A DNA stretch of 7,803 nt from Pseudomonadota bacterium (GCA_023435265.1 JAEYRZ010000147.1:1-7803), one strand, 5' to 3'. Positions 1 to 5,850 are shown, counted from the first letter of the stretch. Translations and numbers: made by a program. Notes: a model not told the origin generated them from the letters alone.

Positions 1-463
1 GTTCGGTGTAGATCTCGACCAGCAGCGTCTCCAACCTCGCCGCCGTGGCATCGTCCTCGGAACGAACGCCGTCCGATGTGAATTCGAGGCGCTCCAGCAG
101 AAACACTTTGCGGTAACGGAACAGGCGGCTCAACGCCAGGGGCTCTTGGGGGTCGAGGCCTTCAAGCCGAAAATAGGCCGTGCTGTCCGGAATTGCCCGA
201 TCGAGGAAGACAAGCCGCTCGGGACTCAAGGCGTGTTCCAGGCGGGCCTTCTCGAGAAGGATGTGGCGTTCGAAGCGTCGCGCATCGGCCTTGATCTGCT
301 CAAGGGTCGCTCCGGCGGCCAATTGGGCGTCGATGTATTCCCGGGCCACTTCCCCGGCCACCGTATAGCCGTGACGGGCGAGCTGCTGGATCAGTGTCGT
401 TTTGCCTGCGCAGGGCGCTCCGGTCACCACGCACCAGTTGGTCTCGGTCCATCTCGGCTGCAT
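1..463 (-). CDS. P-loop ATPase, AAA_28/NadR-like kinase type (C-terminus beyond window)
   Basis: The first 154 codons of a leftward gene are visible, and the rest lies beyond the left edge. A Walker A motif GAPCAGKT stands at residues 15-22, right after a short hydrophobic strand (WCVVTG). The order that follows is typical of AAA_28 (NadR-like) ATPases: a helix, then GEVAREYI (residues about 33-40), then a hydrophobic strand ending in an Asp-Arg pair (LVFLDRAIPDS, about 83-93). The Asp-Arg strand resembles the Walker B-like segment of small-molecule kinases. The start is supported by a purine-rich AAGGAAGG at 471-478, about 7 bases upstream. The gene diverges from the nucleotide-sugar dehydrogenase with 121 bp between the starts. 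ATP binding is well supported. The substrate is unknown, and the product is probably a cytoplasmic 'predicted ATPase' of about 180 residues. Confidence 0.8.
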   Translation of the reverse strand, partial: MQPRWTETNWCVVTGAPCAGKTTLIQQLARHGYTVAGEVAREYIDAQLAAGATLEQIKADARRFERHILLEKARLEHALSPERLVFLDRAIPDSTAYFRLEGLDPQEPLALSRLFRYRKVFLLERLEFTSDGVRSEDDATAARLETLLVEIYTE

Positions 464-501
464 GTGCGCACCTTCCTTGAAGCGGCTTTTGCCTTCACCG
501 G

Positions 502-528
502 TTGAATTCTCGTTTAAATGATTATAGA
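502..528 (+). promoter_or_regulatory. Possible weak sigma-70 promoter for the dehydrogenase
   Basis: TTGAAT at 502-507 and TATAGA at 523-528 are separated by 15 bases, shorter than the preferred 17. A start near 535 would leave a leader of about 50 nt before the ATG at 585. The -10 overlaps the bottom-strand TATAAT, so the two divergent promoters would compete for the same bases. Confidence 0.3.
521..526 (-). promoter_or_regulatory. Consensus -10 box (TATAAT) for the leftward ATPase gene
   Basis: The bottom strand reads a perfect TATAAT here, 57 bases upstream of the ATPase ATG, so a transcript would have a leader of about 50 nt. No good -35 hexamer stands 16-18 bases upstream (the best reads TGGTGT), so the call rests on the -10 box alone. 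Confidence 0.4.
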
Positions 529-574
529 ACGCCCGGTCTGTGAACACCAGACGGTACACACACACCTCTCGAAC

Positions 575-580
575 AGGAGG
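575..580 (+). promoter_or_regulatory. Ribosome binding site AGGAGG that sets the dehydrogenase start
   Basis: A full AGGAGG lies 4 bases before the ATG at 585. The reading frame is open further upstream to a GTG at 540, but that codon has no purine-rich site before it, and the 15 extra residues (Arg/Thr-rich) lie outside the dehydrogenase fold. The ATG at 585 is therefore chosen. Confidence 0.75.
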
Positions 581-584
581 CGAT

Positions 585-1892
585 ATGGTCACCTTTGAGT
601 CCTTGAAAGCGCGCGAAGACAAGATCGCGGTAATCGGCCTCGGATATGTGGGCTTGCCGCTGGCGGTTCATCTATCCGCCCATTTCGAAGTGGTCGGATA
701 TGATCTGAAGGCCGAACGGATCGCGGAACTCCGCTCCGGTCATGACCGGACGCTTGAAGTCGAACCCGCGGAATTGATCAAGGCGGCGATTTACTACACC
801 GCCGCGGCGGAAGAGTTGTCCGCCTGCCGATTGATCATCGTCGCGGTTCCGACGCCCATCGACGAATACAATATTCCCGATTTTACGCCGCTGCGGGGTG
901 CTTCGGTCACGGCCGGACGCCACCTGCGCAAAGGCGCCTGCGTGGTTTTCGAGTCGACGGTGTATCCGGGGGCGACAGAGGAGATCTGCATACCGGTCCT
1001 GGAGAAGGAATCGGGGCTGGTTTTCGGCCGCGATTTCACGGTCGGCTACTCGCCGGAGCGCATCAATCCGGGTGATAAAGTCCACACGCTGCACAACATC
1101 ACCAAGATCGTGTCCGGGTCCGATCCGGCCACGGCCCACCTGCTGGAACAGGTTTACGGACGTGTGGTTCAGGCCGGAATTCACCGGGCCTCCAGCATCA
1201 AGGTGGCCGAGGCGGCCAAGGTCATCGAGAATACGCAGCGCGACCTCAATATCGCCCTGATGAATGAACTCTCCAAGATTTTCGATTTTATCGGCATCGA
1301 TACATTGGAAGTTCTCGAGGCGGCCGGCACCAAATGGAATTTCCTGCCGTTCCGGCCGGGTCTTGTGGGCGGGCACTGCATCGGCGTCGATCCGTACTAT
1401 CTGACCTTCAAGGCCGAATCGCTGGGCTACCATCCTGAAATGATTCTGGCCGGCCGCCGCATCAACGACGGCATGGGAAGATATATCGCCCAGAGAACGG
1501 TCAAGCTGCTCATCCAGAACGGCACGCGGGTCAAAGGGGCCAAGGTCGCAGTACTGGGAATCACCTTCAAAGAAGACGTGCCCGACCTGCGGAACACGCG
1601 GGTCGTGGATATCGTGCACGAGCTGAAAGATTACGGCGTCGACGTGCTGCTCCACGATCCCCTGGCGGACCTGCAGGAGGCCGTGACGCACTACGGGTTC
1701 GAACTTCTCCCGCTGGAACGCGTCCACGCCGTGGATGCCGTCGTACTGGCGGTCGCCCACCAGTCTTACAGGGCCATGGGCCTCGAACAGATCGCCGGTC
1801 TCTGCGCGGGCGGCAGGCCGATCGTGGTCGACATCAAGGGCCTCTTCAACGCCGCAGCTGCAAACCCGCAGATCTCCTATTGGAGACTCTGA
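585..1892 (+). CDS. tviB: Nucleotide-sugar 6-dehydrogenase, TviB/WbpO type
   Basis: A 435-residue member of the UDP-glucose/GDP-mannose dehydrogenase superfamily. It oxidises C6 of a UDP-sugar to a uronic acid in two NAD-dependent steps in the cytoplasm. The N-terminal Rossmann motif GLGYVG is at residues 18-23, followed by GYDL, which binds the cofactor ribose. FESTVYPGATEE is the central substrate-domain signature. The linking helix holds EAAKVIENTQRDLNIA, and the catalytic Cys265 sits in GGHCIGVDPYYL. The C-terminal domain (about 310-430) includes GITFKEDVPDLRNT. The GHDRTLE stretch and GGHCIGVDPYYL favour the TviB/VipA and WbpO branch, which acts on UDP-GlcNAc or UDP-GalNAc, over UDP-glucose dehydrogenase. 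The exact substrate is inferred. The product would feed capsule or O-antigen synthesis, but no other polysaccharide gene is in view. The length is normal for the family and no defects are seen. Confidence 0.93.
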   Translation: MVTFESLKAREDKIAVIGLGYVGLPLAVHLSAHFEVVGYDLKAERIAELRSGHDRTLEVEPAELIKAAIYYTAAAEELSACRLIIVAVPTPIDEYNIPDFTPLRGASVTAGRHLRKGACVVFESTVYPGATEEICIPVLEKESGLVFGRDFTVGYSPERINPGDKVHTLHNITKIVSGSDPATAHLLEQVYGRVVQAGIHRASSIKVAEAAKVIENTQRDLNIALMNELSKIFDFIGIDTLEVLEAAGTKWNFLPFRPGLVGGHCIGVDPYYLTFKAESLGYHPEMILAGRRINDGMGRYIAQRTVKLLIQNGTRVKGAKVAVLGITFKEDVPDLRNTRVVDIVHELKDYGVDVLLHDPLADLQEAVTHYGFELLPLERVHAVDAVVLAVAHQSYRAMGLEQIAGLCAGGRPIVVDIKGLFNAAAANPQISYWRL

Positions 1893-1952
1893 CTTTTCAT
1901 TGCCGTCGTGCCGGTTTCCTTTCTATGCCCCGCCGAATGAGGCGTTCAAGAA

Positions 1953-1981
1953 GCGGCAACCGCCATGCGGAGGCGCTATGG
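1953..1981 (+). repeat. Pair of short inverted repeats upstream of the sigma-54-like site
   Basis: GCGG-CAA-CCGC (1953-1963) is directly followed by an imperfect dyad in which CCATGCG (1963-1969) faces CGCTATGG (1974-1981) across GAGG, with one base bulged. They lie 17-45 bases upstream of the -24 element. Enhancer-binding sites usually lie further upstream, so they may instead be a local operator or mean nothing. Confidence 0.3.
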
Positions 1982-1997
1982 AATGGGTGTCATGGGT

Positions 1998-2013
1998 TGG
2001 CACTCGGCTTGCT
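1998..2013 (+). promoter_or_regulatory. Sigma-54 (-24/-12) promoter for the small cysteine-rich gene
   Basis: TGGCAC at 1998-2003, five bases, then TTGCT at 2009-2013. This matches the RpoN consensus TGGCAC-N5-TTGCW at every specified base except the loosely conserved purine after TGGCAC. The invariant GG (1999-2000) and GC (2011-2012) are separated by exactly 10 bases. Transcription would begin near 2025, giving a leader of about 47 nt before the ATG at 2072. The site lies between genes and points toward the small gene, which adds weight. Confidence 0.6.
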
Positions 2014-2071
2014 TATCCATCCGGCAATCGAAACCGCCGGCGGCACGCCATGGGCCGAAAGGAAAAGAGAC

Positions 2072-2329
2072 ATGCGGAATGAAACTGCGCATCCATTGCC
2101 GGACAGCATACGGATGCCCTGCTATGCATGCGAAACGCTTCTTGCCACCCATTTGTGCCGCTACAAAGTGGGCGAGTTGAGCATTCAGGTCTGTCTTTGC
2201 GAGGAATGTATGAAATTGGATACCACCAGTTTGCTAAAGAACACCATCGGTATTCAAGCCATCACCGATCCCCCGCCTTCGAATTATCGGGTCGAAAGGG
2301 AAGTCCTTAAATGGCCGCGGCGCACATGA
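2072..2329 (+). CDS. Small cysteine-rich protein with two CxxC knuckles, function unknown
   Basis: An 85-residue protein I cannot name. Six cysteines fall in a metal-site pattern: CYAC at 17-20, Cys29, Cys41, and CEEC at 43-46, with His27 close by. Two CxxC pairs about 22 residues apart suit a zinc ribbon or treble-clef fold. The C-terminal 40 residues are plain and end in a basic WPRRT. There is no signal peptide or membrane segment, so the protein is probably cytoplasmic. The ATG at 2072 has AAGGA at 2059-2063, about 8 bases upstream. The frame extends upstream to a TTG at 1880, but that part is Arg-rich and has no ribosome site. The gene has a sigma-54-like promoter before it and a strong terminator right after it, so it is probably a single-gene unit. 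Zinc binding is inferred from the cysteines. Confidence 0.65.
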   Translation: MRNETAHPLPDSIRMPCYACETLLATHLCRYKVGELSIQVCLCEECMKLDTTSLLKNTIGIQAITDPPPSNYRVEREVLKWPRRT

Positions 2330-2353
2330 CCGCACCCGTGGGTCGAAAGAAAT

Positions 2354-2387
2354 CCAAAAAGGGCCGCGCCTGTGCGGCCCTTTTTGG
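2354..2387. terminator. Strong intrinsic terminator, likely bidirectional
   Basis: An uninterrupted 14-bp stem pairs 2354-2367 with 2374-2387 around the 6-base loop GCCTGT. The core is GGGCCGC/GCGGCCC, flanked by A5 on the left and T5 on the right, so both strands read a GC stem followed by U residues. It ends the small cysteine-rich gene 25 bases after its stop. On the other strand it lies 49 bases beyond the DUF3096 gene. Confidence 0.9.
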
Positions 2388-2435
2388 GTTCAGCCCCATA
2401 GTGCAACGATGCTCCCTTCCGGCGCCGATTATCAC

Positions 2436-2564
2436 TCATCGGACCAGCGCCAGAATACCCACGATGATCAGGTAAAGCGCCACAATGTAATTGAGGAGCC
2501 TCGGGATCACCAGAATCAGGATTCCAGCCACGATCGAGATGATCGGTTCAATGGGAACGTACAT
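2436..2564 (-). CDS. DUF3096-type small membrane protein
   Basis: A 42-residue protein that is almost entirely hydrophobic. It has two membrane-spanning stretches: IISIVAGILILVI at about residues 8-20 and YIVALYLIIVGILALV at about 26-41. They are separated by the short turn PRLLN, which carries the only positive charge before the C-terminal Arg. The pattern PxxxIxAGILILxxPRLLNYIVAxYLIIxGxxxL is that of the DUF3096 family of inner-membrane proteins, whose function is unknown. The length is normal for that family. The ATG lies only 8 bases after the stop of the upstream lipoprotein gene, with no convincing ribosome site, so its translation is probably coupled to that gene. The frame stays open far upstream on this strand, but that part overlaps the lipoprotein gene and is not coding. 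Confidence 0.75.
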   Translation of the reverse strand: MYVPIEPIISIVAGILILVIPRLLNYIVALYLIIVGILALVR

Positions 2565-2572
2565 GTCTCGAG

Positions 2573-2833
2573 CTAGTCGGTCGTACTGCCGGAACCGGTA
2601 GCCGATCCACCTTGAGCCGTTTCGCCGCTCGTCGTGCCGCCGGGGGTAGTGCCGGTATCGGTTTGACCCGTGCCGGTGCCTGGGCTGGTGCTCTCGGTAC
2701 GAGCCTGTTCCTCGGTCTGGGTTCCTTGCTGCTGACCCGTTTCCGTGGTGGTGCTTTCGCCGCAGGCATAAAGGACCGAAACCGAAAGGGCCAGTGCGAA
2801 AGTTAGCGCCATGGCTTGCTTGGATAATTTCAT
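2573..2833 (-). CDS. Small Thr/Gly/Ser-rich lipoprotein
   Basis: An 86-residue precursor with a typical lipoprotein signal: basic start MKLSKQ, hydrophobic core of about residues 7-21, and lipobox LYAC with the lipidated Cys24. The mature 63 residues are low-complexity, made of Thr, Gly, Ser, Gln and Glu with almost no hydrophobic residue (for example TGTGQTDTGTTPGGTTSG). They are probably disordered. The residue after the Cys is Gly, so nothing marks it for inner-membrane retention by the Asp+2 rule. The start is firm: AGGAGG at 2840-2845 stands 6 bases before the ATG. It forms a two-gene unit with the DUF3096 gene 8 bases downstream. No enzymatic domain is visible. It could be a surface spacer or stress-related envelope lipoprotein, but the sequence does not say which. 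Confidence 0.8.
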   Translation of the reverse strand: MKLSKQAMALTFALALSVSVLYACGESTTTETGQQQGTQTEEQARTESTSPGTGTGQTDTGTTPGGTTSGETAQGGSATGSGSTTD

Positions 2834-2989
2834 TGCGTACCTCCTCTTCTTGGTTGCTTTCCGCTCCCAACGCTTCGGCGCCGGCCGAAGTGCTGAGGCG
2901 TTCCCCTTGGGCAGACGAACTTTATTTCCTGGGGATGGGCGCTGCCATTGGGTTTACCCTGTATTTGGCCCGGCAGCGCCTATAACTTC

Positions 2990-3005
2990 AGCAGATGGCG
3001 CACCA
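2990..3005 (-). promoter_or_regulatory. Weak sigma-54-like site upstream of the lipoprotein gene
   Basis: The bottom strand reads TGGTGCGCCATCTGCT, with GG and GC exactly 10 bases apart and TGC-T at the -12 box. It departs from TGGCAC at two bases and from TTGC at one. A start near 2978 would give a leader of about 145 nt. I saw no good sigma-70 promoter in this gap, but this match is only moderate. Confidence 0.3.
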
Positions 3006-3072
3006 GAGCGATAGATCGGCCTTACCGGTTTTCGGCAGCGGGGGTGCTATTTAAAAGGGTTCCGGTCTTCAA

Positions 3073-3090
3073 CGGCGCGCCTGCGCGCCG
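3073..3090. repeat. GC-rich inverted repeat downstream of the hydrolase gene
   Basis: CGGCGCG (3073-3079) and CGCGCCG (3084-3090) form a 7-bp stem around CCTG. On the bottom strand, the direction of the hydrolase gene, a TTTT lies about 18 bases beyond it. It could be a weak terminator 64 bases after the hydrolase stop, but there is no adjoining U tract. Confidence 0.4.
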
Positions 3091-3153
3091 GCGGTCCGGT
3101 GGCGGATGTGACACGGAGCGGTTTTTTGAACCAGATGGAAGTGGCCGGCGGCC

Positions 3154-3846
3154 TCACCCCAAAAAATCCCTCAGCGCATCGGCCAAATGACGAAGCGATA
3201 CCTTTTCAAGCGGATGGGGCGTATTCGGAAAAATCTGCAATTCACCCTTCGCGAACAGACGATAGACACGCACGGTTTCCTCGATGCTTGAAGTCCTGTC
3301 CCGATCGCCCAGGCCGATGCGGACTCTTTGGCTGATGGCTTGGAGATCCGCGTCAGGAAGGCAGTTGTGCTGTCCGATGAAGGCTTGCATTTCGCGCATG
3401 CCGGCCAGGAGCGATTCCCATCCGGCTGCGGTATGCCGGCTTTGCAGCAGGCGGGCGAATTGGGGCACCTTTTGCGCTATTTTTTGAGGGACCATCAACG
3501 CTGCTTCTTTTTCAGCGATAGCGGGAGTCCAGGTGAATTTGGTTCCCAGGGTGAACACCGCAACCACCCGTTCCGGAAAAAACCGGGCCAGATAGAGTCC
3601 GAGATGCCCCCCCATGCTGTGGCCGAAAATGGCTACGGCGGCCAAGTCATGCGCATCCAGGTAGTCGATCACGTTTTCAGCGAAATGCTCGAAGCGTAAA
3701 GGCCGATCTCTCAGCGGCGAAGTCCCATGGCCTTCCAGATCGAGCGTGTGCACATCGTAAAGGCCTCCGATGACATCGATGAGGTCATTGAACTGCGCGC
3801 CAGCGCCTAATGCACCATGCAACAGCAGTAAAGGCAATCGGCTCAT
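3154..3846 (-). CDS. Alpha/beta-fold hydrolase
   Basis: A 230-residue alpha/beta hydrolase whose catalytic triad can be read directly. The nucleophile Ser77 is in GHSMGG (75-80), the likely acid Asp183 is in GDRDRTSS, and His211 is in NTPHPLEKV. The oxyanion-hole motif LLLHGALGAG is at residues 7-16, and DLEGHGTS (36-43) is the usual strand-4 loop. The cap region (about 105-165) is helical and Gln/Ala-rich. There is no signal peptide, so the protein is cytoplasmic. The start is supported by GGAGG at 3854-3858, 7 bases upstream. The length suits the small MhpC/BioH/esterase type hydrolases, but the substrate cannot be read from the sequence. It appears to be a single-gene unit, with gaps of over 300 bases on both sides. 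Confidence 0.9.
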   Translation of the reverse strand: MSRLPLLLLHGALGAGAQFNDLIDVIGGLYDVHTLDLEGHGTSPLRDRPLRFEHFAENVIDYLDAHDLAAVAIFGHSMGGHLGLYLARFFPERVVAVFTLGTKFTWTPAIAEKEAALMVPQKIAQKVPQFARLLQSRHTAAGWESLLAGMREMQAFIGQHNCLPDADLQAISQRVRIGLGDRDRTSSIEETVRVYRLFAKGELQIFPNTPHPLEKVSLRHLADALRDFLG

Positions 3847-3858
3847 TGCGAATCCTCC

Positions 3859-4260
3859 GCCTGCCTTCCGGCAAGATGGTCTGCTCGAGGATCATCACCC
3901 GGGCTGACGGTTTTTCAACGCCAAGCGCTCAGGCCGGCAGTTATTTATTTCGCCACGACAAAACCTACTCGGGCATGAACTGCAAGTGGTTTTTCCAGAT
4001 GCAAATGGATCCACCTTAATCAGACTTGTCAGAGCAAATCAACGCCAGGGCCGGTCATTTTCGATCCAGGTGCATATCCGGGGGAAGAATTGGTCAGATT
4101 ACATCGTGATGGAAATAAAATCCCGAGAGGGACGGCCCTGGAGGCCTCGCGACGCATTCAGGGCAGGGATATGCGATGTTCCGCAAGCGCCGGTGGCGGC
4201 CGATATGGGGGAGTGGATTCTGACTTCCCGAACGGGCTTGTAGAATGGTTATATGATCCA
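3859..4260. other. Non-coding gap between tRNA terminator and hydrolase gene
   Basis: About 400 bases in which I recognise no gene. Several frames are open for 60-85 codons on either strand. None has a ribosome site at a sensible start, and none gives a familiar protein. The base composition looks less GC-rich and less codon-structured than the flanking genes. No copy of the tRNA 3' end, no integrase fragment and no transposon end was seen. It must hold the hydrolase promoter (leftward), but I could not place one with confidence. Confidence 0.5.
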
Positions 4261-4303
4261 GAAAATACAAAAGGGATTCCAGTAGGTGCACTGTAATCCC
4301 TTT
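4261..4303 (-). terminator. Intrinsic terminator of the initiator tRNA
   Basis: Read leftward, AAAGGGATT (4303-4295) pairs with AATCCCTTT (4278-4270). After one mismatch the stem continues with CAGT/ACTG around a 6-base loop. The U-rich tail TTTTGTATTTT follows on the bottom strand. The hairpin begins 7 bases after the tRNA CCA end. Confidence 0.85.
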
Positions 4304-4310
4304 ATTGCTT

Positions 4311-4387
<77 letters not shown>

Positions 4388-4403
4388 GCAAGTTGAAGTC
4401 GGC

Positions 4404-4432
4404 TTTATAGCGATTTCGACATCGGCCGTCAA
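4404..4432 (-). promoter_or_regulatory. Sigma-70 promoter of the initiator tRNA
   Basis: On the bottom strand, TTGACG (4432-4427), a 17-base spacer, then TATAAA (4409-4404). Each box matches consensus at five of six bases. Transcription would start near 4397, about 10 bases before the mature tRNA 5' end at 4387. Confidence 0.8.
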
Positions 4433-4488
4433 GGTGTATTTTGGCGATCGGCGAAATTGGATGCGGGGATGCGGCGGTTTCGGACAGG

Positions 4489-4806
4489 CTATGTGCCGGC
4501 GGCCAGTTCGCGCAGGCGGGCGGCGATCTCCTTGAGCCGGCCGGCCGGGCCGCCGGACACGACGATGCGGATCTGCTTGCGGCGGCTTGCAAGCCCGGCG
4601 GTGATCGCGACCGTCGATTTCGGGACGTCCAGCGCCCTGGCCAGCACCTCGATGCACTGCCGGTTGGCCGCGCCTTCGGCCGGCGGGGCGGTCAGCTTGA
4701 TTTTGAGGGCGTTCTGGTGCGCGCCCACGATCGCGTTCTTCGATGCCCTGGGCTGCACGTAGACGGTGAACAGGATGCCCTGCGGGGTTTCCTTGAGATC
4801 GATCAT
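4489..4806 (-). CDS. yggU: YggU/DUF167 family protein
   Basis: A 105-residue protein of the DUF167 (YggU) family. These are small alpha/beta proteins, widespread in bacteria, with no settled function. The family signature is clear: VQPRASKNAIVG (residues 17-28), KIKLTAPPAEGAANR (35-49), then a helix, then the basic strand ASRRKQIRI. The C-terminus (GGPAGRLKEIAARLREL) is a short amphipathic helix. The length is normal. The ATG overlaps the stop of the upstream thioesterase gene as ATGA (4803-4806), and AGGA stands 9 bases upstream. It is therefore the last gene of the hom operon and is translated by coupling. No clear terminator follows it. Confidence 0.92.
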   Translation of the reverse strand: MIDLKETPQGILFTVYVQPRASKNAIVGAHQNALKIKLTAPPAEGAANRQCIEVLARALDVPKSTVAITAGLASRRKQIRIVVSGGPAGRLKEIAARLRELAAGT

Positions 4807-5219
4807 CCGGCCGTATCCTGTTTCTGGATGAGCGCCCGCATGAAGGCCGGCGGCCGGACGACCCGCCCCTCGCGGTTGAGAAAGGCGTGCCGGGTGAAGC
4901 CGGTGGCGTGGATGACGCGTTCGTCCTGACCGAGGACGCGGTAGTCGATCTTGAGGCCGCCCTTGAAACTGCGGTCCAGGGTGGCTTCGATGACGATGAG
5001 GTCGTCGTAGCGGGCCGGCTGCAGGTATTTGCAGCCTGCTTCGGCCACGGGCAGGAACAGGCCCGACTCTTCGATCTGGCGGTAGGGCATTCCCCAGCTG
5101 CGGATCAGTTCGGTGCGGCCGATTTCAAACCATCTCAAATAATTGGCATAGTAGGCGATGCCCATGGTGTCGGTATCGCCGTAAATCACGCGGTAGGCGG
5201 TGCTCTGCGAGAGGGCCAT
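4803..5219 (-). CDS. Acyl-CoA thioesterase, YbgC/FadM (4HBT hotdog) family
   Basis: A 138-residue single-domain hotdog protein. The signature YGDTDTMGIAYYANYLRWFE (residues 13-32) is that of the YbgC/FadM-type 4-hydroxybenzoyl-CoA thioesterase family. Asp17 aligns with the catalytic Asp of the DTDxxG motif. Downstream strands follow the family pattern: CKYLQPARYDDLIVIEATL, then GGLKIDYRVL, then VIHATGFTRHAFLN. The protein would hydrolyse the thioester of an acyl-CoA in the cytoplasm, but its chain-length preference cannot be read. GGGGA at 5227-5231 lies 7 bases before the ATG. It sits 13 bases after thrH and overlaps yggU by 4 bases. Its place in an amino-acid operon looks like housekeeping grouping and gives no clue to its substrate. 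Confidence 0.92.
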   Translation of the reverse strand: MALSQSTAYRVIYGDTDTMGIAYYANYLRWFEIGRTELIRSWGMPYRQIEESGLFLPVAEAGCKYLQPARYDDLIVIEATLDRSFKGGLKIDYRVLGQDERVIHATGFTRHAFLNREGRVVRPPAFMRALIQKQDTAG

Positions 5220-5232
5220 TGCGCCGTCCCCG

Positions 5233-5850
5233 TCAGAGTCCCAGCAGGGGACTCAATTTGGCCATGAGCGATGGGTAATCGGTGGTGACGGGGATCTGGG
5301 GAAAGGCTGCCTGGATCGAGGCCGGGGGCCTGAAGAAAATCCCGTGATCGGCCGATTGCAGCATGCTGATGTCGTTGTAGCTGTCGCCCATGGCGATGAC
5401 CCGGAAATTTAGGCTGTGCAGGGCTTCGACGACTTTGCGTTTGCCGTCGGCCTGGCGCAGGCGGTAATCGGCGATGGCGCCGGCGGCATCGATCTGCAGC
5501 GAATTGCACAAGAGGGTCGGCCAGCCGAGCTTGGCCATCAGCGGCTGCGCGAATTCGACGAATGTATCGGAGACGATGATCACCTGGGTATGGCGGCGCA
5601 GCCACTGCAGGAATTCGCCGGCCCCCGCGAGCGGTTCGAGGGTTTCGATGACGTCGGTGATGTCCTTGAGCTTGAGGCCGTACTGGGCCAGGATCGACAG
5701 CCGGCGCCGCATCAGCTGATCATAATCGGCGATATCGCGCGTGGTCAGGCGCAGTTCCGGGATGCCGGTCTTTTCGGCCACATTGATCCAGATTTCAGGA
5801 ACCAGCACGCCTTCCAGGTCGGAGCACACGATATCCATAGGACGTTTCAT
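5233..5850 (-). CDS. thrH: ThrH: homoserine phosphotransferase / phosphoserine phosphatase
   Basis: A 205-residue HAD-superfamily enzyme matching ThrH along its whole length. Motif I is DLEG with nucleophile Asp11 and Glu13, where ThrH and SerB have Glu in place of the second Asp. VLVPEIWINVAEKTGI is the ThrH cap-side signature. Motif II is VSDT (93-96), motif III Lys is near 137, and motif IV is GDSYND (155-160). The characterised Pseudomonas enzyme transfers phosphate from phosphoserine to homoserine. Placed straight after hom, it would use the hom product to make O-phosphohomoserine for threonine synthase. The ATG at 5850 overlaps the hom stop as ATGA. A second ATG at 5838 begins where, from memory, the Pseudomonas protein begins (MDIVCSDLEG against MEIACLDLEG). 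The GGGAG just before 5850 is 12 bases from 5838, so either start is possible. Confidence 0.95.
   Translation of the reverse strand: MKRPMDIVCSDLEGVLVPEIWINVAEKTGIPELRLTTRDIADYDQLMRRRLSILAQYGLKLKDITDVIETLEPLAGAGEFLQWLRRHTQVIIVSDTFVEFAQPLMAKLGWPTLLCNSLQIDAAGAIADYRLRQADGKRKVVEALHSLNFRVIAMGDSYNDISMLQSADHGIFFRPPASIQAAFPQIPVTTDYPSLMAKLSPLLGL

Larger units (their letters stand above)
2846..3153. other. Non-coding gap between hydrolase and lipoprotein genes
   Basis: About 310 bases lie between the ribosome site of the lipoprotein gene and the hydrolase stop codon. Short open frames exist, but none has a ribosome site or a recognisable protein. The gap holds the lipoprotein leader, a possible sigma-54-like site at 2990-3005 and a GC-rich dyad at 3073-3090. 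Nothing else stands out. Confidence 0.6.

Noticed and set aside
672..1760. A 362-codon open frame on the bottom strand across the dehydrogenase gene
   Set aside because: It is antisense to a complete, well-recognised dehydrogenase, has no ribosome site and encodes no familiar fold. High GC third positions commonly open such frames.
1880..2071. Upstream extension of the cysteine-rich protein to a TTG inside the dehydrogenase gene
   Set aside because: The extension is Arg-rich and spans the sigma-54-like site and the dyads. The ATG at 2072 has a proper ribosome site.
2794..2985. Rightward 63-codon frame ending in a hydrophobic stretch (FLGMGAAIGFTLYLA)
   Set aside because: It looks like a small membrane protein at first sight. 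However, it has no ribosome site, begins inside the lipoprotein gene on the other strand, and the part after it has no start codon of its own in a good context.
4034..4050. Bottom-strand TGGCGT...TTGCT resembling a sigma-54 site
   Set aside because: The GG and GC are 9 bases apart, not 10, which the sigma-54 holoenzyme does not tolerate well, and no start codon follows at a useful distance.
3986..4243. Rightward 85-codon frame in the gap before the tRNA
   Set aside because: There is no ribosome site, no recognisable motif and no coding-like composition, and other frames are equally open in the same gap.
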